Assembly (NCBI GenBank): GCA_963700955.1
Contig: CAVOZH010000009.1
Location: 248,001-312,000 of the forward strand
Length of the DNA: 64,000 nt
DNA from: Nocardioides_C sp963700955
GTDB taxonomy: Bacteria > Actinomycetota > Actinomycetes > Propionibacteriales > Nocardioidaceae
Direction of reading: 5' to 3'
The notes below the pieces were generated by a model, which searched no databases, was not told the origin of the DNA, and saw only the letters and a list, made by a program, of their open reading frames with translations. This document shows, one piece after another, positions 60,369 through 64,000 of the stretch (the first letter of the stretch is position 1; each line of letters begins with the position of its first letter). The position numbers and the translations under genes are program-made.

Positions 60369-61067
60369 TCACGGGGCGAGACGCTCGGTCAGCCAGCGGG
60401 TGCCTTCGGAGGTGCGCCCGTCGTCGGCGTGCCACCGGGCGCCGGTCGAGCCTACCGATACGCGTCGGTACCGGAGCCGGTCGTGCATCCGGCCGACCCG
60501 TCCCTGCCAGAACTCCACGACCTCCGGCGCCACGCAGTAGCCGCCCCAGTGTTCGGGACGAGGAACGTCGCCCTCGCCGAACCGGACCACGACCTCGTCG
60601 TACCGGGTGTCCAGTGCGGCGCGGTCGGGGACGACCTGCGACTGCGGCGACGCCCACGCCCCGAGCTGGGACGCACGCGGCCGCTTGGCGAAGTAGGCGT
60701 CGTTCTCGGCGTCGGTGAGCCGCGTCGCCACCCCTTCGACCCGCACCTGCCGTTCGAGCGCATGCCACGGGAAGAGCAGCGCCGCCCGCGGGTTCGCGGT
60801 GATCTCCTCGCCCTTGCGGGAGCTGTAGTTGGTGAAGAAGACGAAGCCGCGCTCGTCGAGCCCCTTGAGGAGCACGATGCGCGAGGCCGGAGCACAGTCC
60901 GGGCCGGCCGTCGAGAGCACGAACGCGTTGGGCTCGTGCAGCCCCGCGCGCAGAGCGTGGTGAAGCCACCGGCGGAACATGCTCAACGGGTCCGGTTCGA
61001 GGTCGGCCTCGTCGAGTCCCCCGACGGCGTACTCCCGGCGCAGGTCACTGAGCTCTCGCGCATCCAC
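60369..61067 (-). CDS. pdxH: Pyridoxamine 5'-phosphate oxidase
   Basis: 232 residues from GTG 61067. PNAFVLSTAGPDCAPASRIV, LLKGLDERGFVFFTNYSSRK (FMN site), RQVRVEGVATRLTDAENDAY, and C-terminal WQGRVGRMHDRLRYRR (PLP-phosphate binding) are all present. It makes pyridoxal phosphate. Divergent from citrate synthase. Confidence 0.94.
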   Translation of the reverse strand: MDARELSDLRREYAVGGLDEADLEPDPLSMFRRWLHHALRAGLHEPNAFVLSTAGPDCAPASRIVLLKGLDERGFVFFTNYSSRKGEEITANPRAALLFPWHALERQVRVEGVATRLTDAENDAYFAKRPRASQLGAWASPQSQVVPDRAALDTRYDEVVVRFGEGDVPRPEHWGGYCVAPEVVEFWQGRVGRMHDRLRYRRVSVGSTGARWHADDGRTSEGTRWLTERLAP

Positions 61068-61164
61068 GCATCCGAATCTAGTGCCCGTGCAGGTCCCGGC
61101 GTGACGACACGGAACCGAACCGGCAGAATGCGTCGTTGGATCATCAGCAGACGAAGGAGTCGAC

Positions 61165-62265
61165 ATGACCGAGGTTCAGCACGGGCTCGAGGGCGTCGTA
61201 GCGTTCGAGACCGAGATCGCCGAGCCCGACAAGGAAGGCTCCGCGCTGCGTTACCGCGGCGTCGACATCGAGGAGATCGTCGGCCGCGTGCCGTTCGAGA
61301 AGGTCTGGGGCCTGCTCATCGACGGCGCCTACGACCCAGGCCTGCCTCCCGCCGAGCCCTACAACATCCCGATCCACACGGGCGACATCAGGGTCGACGT
61401 CCAGGCGGCCGTCGCGATGCTCGCCCCGGCGTTCGGGATGCGCCAGACCTACGACATCTCCGACGAGCAGGCCCGCGAGGACCTCAGCCGGGTCGCGGTC
61501 ATGGTGCTGTCGTATGCCGCTCAGGCGGCCCGCGGGCTGGACAAGCCGGTCGTCTCCCAGCGCGAGGTGGACAAGGGAAGGACGCTCGCCGAGAGGTTCA
61601 TGATCCGCTGGAAGGGCGAGGCCGACCCCAAGCACGTCACGGCGATCGACGCCTACTGGAGCTCGGCCGCCGAGCACGGCATGAACGCCTCGACCTTCAC
61701 CGCCCGCGTGATCACCTCCACCGGCGCCGACGTGGCTGCTGCGTTCTCCGGTGCCATCGGTGCGATGAGCGGCCCGCTCCACGGCGGTGCCCCGTCCCGC
61801 GTGCTCGGCATGATCGAGGAGGTCGAGAGGCGCGGCGACGCCCGCGACTACGTCAAGGAGCTTCTCGACAACAAGGAGCGCCTCATGGGCTTCGGGCACC
61901 GGGTGTACCGGGCCGAGGACCCCCGCGCACGCGTCCTGCGTCGCACCGCGCGGGAGCTGTCCGCTCCCCGCTACGAGGTTGCCGAAGCTCTCGAGAAGGC
62001 CGCGCTCGCCGAGCTTCGCGAGCGCCGTCCCGACCGCGTCCTCGAGACCAACGTGGAGTTCTGGGCGGCGATCGTCCTCGACTTCGCCGAGGTGCCGCCG
62101 CACATGTTCACCTCCATGTTCACCTGCGCCCGCACCGGTGGCTGGTCGGCGCACATCCTCGAGCAGAAGCGGACCGGCCGGCTGATCCGCCCCTCGGCGG
62201 TGTACGTCGGCCCGGGCGCGCGCAAGGCAGAGGACATCGCGGGCTGGAACCCCGACTGGGCATGA
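61165..62265 (+). CDS. Citrate synthase 2 type
   Basis: 366 residues. Catalytic His in SGPLHGGAPSRVLGM, second His MGFGHRVYRAEDPRA and Asp in EFWAAIVLDFAEVPPHMFTS. Short form (type I, as in CitA/GltA2 of Actinobacteria) with GLEGVVAFETEIAEPDKEGS at the start. It may act in the TCA or methylcitrate cycle. Overlaps the next short gene by four bases. Confidence 0.92.
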   Translation: MTEVQHGLEGVVAFETEIAEPDKEGSALRYRGVDIEEIVGRVPFEKVWGLLIDGAYDPGLPPAEPYNIPIHTGDIRVDVQAAVAMLAPAFGMRQTYDISDEQAREDLSRVAVMVLSYAAQAARGLDKPVVSQREVDKGRTLAERFMIRWKGEADPKHVTAIDAYWSSAAEHGMNASTFTARVITSTGADVAAAFSGAIGAMSGPLHGGAPSRVLGMIEEVERRGDARDYVKELLDNKERLMGFGHRVYRAEDPRARVLRRTARELSAPRYEVAEALEKAALAELRERRPDRVLETNVEFWAAIVLDFAEVPPHMFTSMFTCARTGGWSAHILEQKRTGRLIRPSAVYVGPGARKAEDIAGWNPDWA

Positions 62266-62474
62266 GCGACTCCCTCGAGGCGACCCGCGCGGTCTGGGAC
62301 GCCGAGGCGGACACCTTCGACGACGAGTTCACGGGGTCGGGTCTCCCCGCCCGTCGTACCCTCGAGCTCGTTCGCGAGCACCGCGAGGAGGCGACCCTCC
62401 GGCTGCTCCCCGAGCCGGTGTACTGGGGCAAGGACATCGACGACGAGCGGTACGTCGTCGTCAGCACTCACTGA
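62262..62474 (+). CDS. Short protein with methyltransferase-like N-terminus
   Basis: 70 residues from ATG 62262, overlapping the citrate synthase stop. SDSLEATRAVWDAEADTFDD resembles the beginning of SAM methyltransferases (VWDAEAxTFDxE), but the rest (LPARRTLELVREHREEATLR, YWGKDIDDERYVVVSTH) is unrelated and too short for that fold. Either a truncated remnant fused to another frame, or a small protein of its own. Confidence 0.45.
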   Translation: MSDSLEATRAVWDAEADTFDDEFTGSGLPARRTLELVREHREEATLRLLPEPVYWGKDIDDERYVVVSTH

Positions 62475-62516
62475 CGTCCACCGCTGGGAGAACGGTGTGC
62501 GGGCGGCCCGCCTGCC

Positions 62517-62669
62517 TCAGAGGGTGCGGTGACGAGGGATCTCGCGAGACCCGGTGATCCCGAACGCCTTGTCGAGCTCGCGGTCCCAGGCCACGACCTG
62601 CTGATGGCGATGGACGAGCAGGCAGCAGGCGGCGACGAGCACGGCCGCGAGTAGTAGGAACATTTCCAT
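62517..62669 (-). CDS. Small single-helix membrane protein
   Basis: 50 residues from ATG 62669 (MEMFLLLAAVLVAACCLLVH): one N-terminal helix and a charged tail with REIPRHRTL. Unknown function. Longer in-frame starts would read through GC-rich non-coding sequence. Confidence 0.55.
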   Translation of the reverse strand: MEMFLLLAAVLVAACCLLVHRHQQVVAWDRELDKAFGITGSREIPRHRTL

Positions 62670-62839
62670 GACGTGAACCCCGTGTTCTGCGTGCCGGACG
62701 GATCGCGAGGGAGTCCGGCCTCCCCCCACGCTTCGACCGTACGACGGACGTGGCCCACCGTCAGCGATATCCGCAGATGTGACCGGTCTCTCCCGGTTTG
62801 TCCGACCTGCGACCCGTGAGAGGCGCTGGCTGGGGTGCG

Positions 62840-63310
62840 TCAGAGCGGCTTGCCGTAGTACCGCGACTTCGGCGACCACTTGTAGTGGCCGAAGCCCTCG
62901 ACCGGGCTGTAGCCCGAGGAGAGGTAGAGCGAGATCGCCTCGGGCTGCTCGACACCGGTCTCGAGGACCATCACCCCCGCTCCGGCCCGACGCGCCGTCG
63001 CCTCGAGGTGCTCGAGCAACCTGCGGGCGAAGCCGCTTCGGCGTGCGCCCGGCGCGACGTACATCCGCTTGATCTCGGTGACCGACGACTGCCCGAAGGC
63101 AACCACGTCGGCGCGGAAGCGCCAGCCGCCCATGGCCAGGGGCTTCTGCTCGACGTACCCGACGAAGAACGCTCCCCGCGGCGGGTCGAACATGGTCGGG
63201 TCCAGCGGTGTCTCGTCGGGCCCGCCGTACCTCACGGTGTACTCCGCCTGGACCTCGTCGACCAGGACCACGACGTCGGGATGCGTGAACGGGACGAGAC
63301 GGATCTCCAC
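62840..63310 (-). CDS. GNAT acetyltransferase
   Basis: 156 residues from GTG 63310. AcCoA loop VAPGARRSGFARRLLEHLEA, then MVLETGVEQPEAISLYLSSGY: a common actinobacterial GNAT, substrate unknown. GGAGGAC lies just before the start. Divergent from serC. Confidence 0.88.
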   Translation of the reverse strand: MEIRLVPFTHPDVVVLVDEVQAEYTVRYGGPDETPLDPTMFDPPRGAFFVGYVEQKPLAMGGWRFRADVVAFGQSSVTEIKRMYVAPGARRSGFARRLLEHLEATARRAGAGVMVLETGVEQPEAISLYLSSGYSPVEGFGHYKWSPKSRYYGKPL

Positions 63311-63416
63311 TGTCCTCCCCGTTCCTGAGTGATGCCTGCGAGGTGACACAATAAGGGCGCAGAGCACTCTGACAACGAAGTCAGGTCACCACCACTCGAA
63401 GCACACGAGGTTCTCC

Positions 63417-64000
63417 GTGACCGACGCGATCAACATCCCCGACTCCATCAAGCCGATCGACGGCCGGTTCGGCGCCGGCCCCTCCAAGGTCCGCACCGAG
63501 GCCGTCGAGGCCCTCGCCGCCACCGGCACCTCCCTGATCGGCACCAGCCACCGCCAGGCTCCCGTCAGGAACCTCGTGGGCCGCGTTCGAGACGGCGTGC
63601 GCGAGCTGTTCAGCCTCCCGGAGGGATACGAGGTCGTCCTCGGCAACGGCGGCGCCACGGCGTTCTGGGACATCGCCACGTTCGGCCTGATCCGCGAGAA
63701 GAGCCAGCACCTGTCGTTCGGCGAGTTCTCCTCCAAGTTCGCCAAGGCTGCGAAGCAGGCGCCGTTCCTCGCCGACCCGACGGTGATCGAGTCGCCCACG
63801 GGCAGCCGGCCGGAGCCGCGGGCGGAGGCCGGCGTCGACGTGTACGCCTGGGCGCACAACGAGACCTCCACCGCCGTCATGGCCCCGGTGAAGCGGGTCG
63901 AGGGGGCTGATGACGACGCCCTCGTGCTCATCGACGCAACCTCGGGCGCCGGCGGCCTGCCGGTCGACATCGACCAGGTCGACGCCTACTACTTCGCGCC
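63417..64000 (+). CDS. serC: Phosphoserine aminotransferase SerC, 5' part
   Basis: GTG 63417 starts a 194-residue partial sequence of the mycobacterial-type SerC: PDSIKPIDGRFGAGPSKVRT, SLIGTSHRQAPVRNLVGRVR, VVLGNGGATAFWDIATFGLI, and AHNETSTAVMAPVKRV, ending just before the PLP lysine region (ALVLIDATSGAGGLPVDI). Serine and, in this family, PLP synthesis. It runs past the window end. Confidence 0.95.
   Translation, partial: MTDAINIPDSIKPIDGRFGAGPSKVRTEAVEALAATGTSLIGTSHRQAPVRNLVGRVRDGVRELFSLPEGYEVVLGNGGATAFWDIATFGLIREKSQHLSFGEFSSKFAKAAKQAPFLADPTVIESPTGSRPEPRAEAGVDVYAWAHNETSTAVMAPVKRVEGADDDALVLIDATSGAGGLPVDIDQVDAYYFA

Overview
High-GC actinobacterial chromosome segment, most plausibly Nocardioides or a close relative in the Propionibacteriales. 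This is inferred from GTG/TTG starts, 4-nt overlapping operons, a SepX/GlpR-Glp division pair, a UDPGP-type pyrophosphorylase, an LCP wall ligase, a DtxR/IdeR repressor and a SerC of the mycobacterial type. No species can be named from sequence alone.

Region 1 (1-13.1 kb) is accessory. Up to about 10.2 kb it is a string of unrelated one-gene modules on both strands: peptidase S51, AAC(2')-like acetyltransferase, GNAT remnant, small membrane proteins, NUDIX, YdeI, a toxin/HTH pair, cupin, NTF2-like and DinB. The spaces between them carry a divergent repeat of about 25-50 bp. Its core reads GCGGCA, a short gap, then CGGACRTT, and it points the same way on the + strand whatever the direction of the neighbouring genes. 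An IS110 transposase gene begins where one copy breaks off. Within this region, 4316-13091 is bounded by a 96-bp direct repeat (one mismatch) made of the 3' half of tRNA-Ala(CGC) and its terminator. It carries a damaged rep, then xis and a tyrosine integrase next to the tRNA: a decayed AICE-like (pSAM2-type) integrated element with no transfer genes. The repeat family continues left of the distal att copy.

Region 2 (13.1-30 kb) is core genome: sepX/glpR, rimJ-like, mogA/moaB, moaC, glp (moeA-like) and ugp on the minus strand; 5-formyl-THF cyclo-ligase; a penicillin-acylase-type Ntn hydrolase; fmdB, a SAF protein, mscL; an SDR-like protein, a FUSC protein and PfpI; a Cys-rich regulator divergent from folE plus a FAD reductase, with a split operator around the folE promoter.

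Region 3 (29-45 kb): a Tat-exported amine oxidase with an SMP-30-like protein, controlled by a divergent TetR with a clear operator; class II aldolase and PfkB kinase; LCP protein; tRNA-Arg(CCT); merR-prfC; lipoate ligase; DUF72; a lipoprotein; a lytic transglycosylase; an enoyl-reductase-like protein; a secreted beta-propeller; DUF2277; Pcm.

Region 4 (45-64 kb): sirtuin, ABC-2 exporter, DtxR, photolyase, thioesterase, GH13, a marR-MFS-marR operon with two palindromic operators over its promoter, a divergent structured RNA unit with a 12-codon ORF, a heterodimeric ABC exporter, pdxH, citrate synthase, GNAT and the start of serC.

The most interesting signals are the same-orientation repeat array, which resembles gene cassettes but has no recognisable attC or integron integrase, and the structured + strand RNA at 56.3-56.6 kb.
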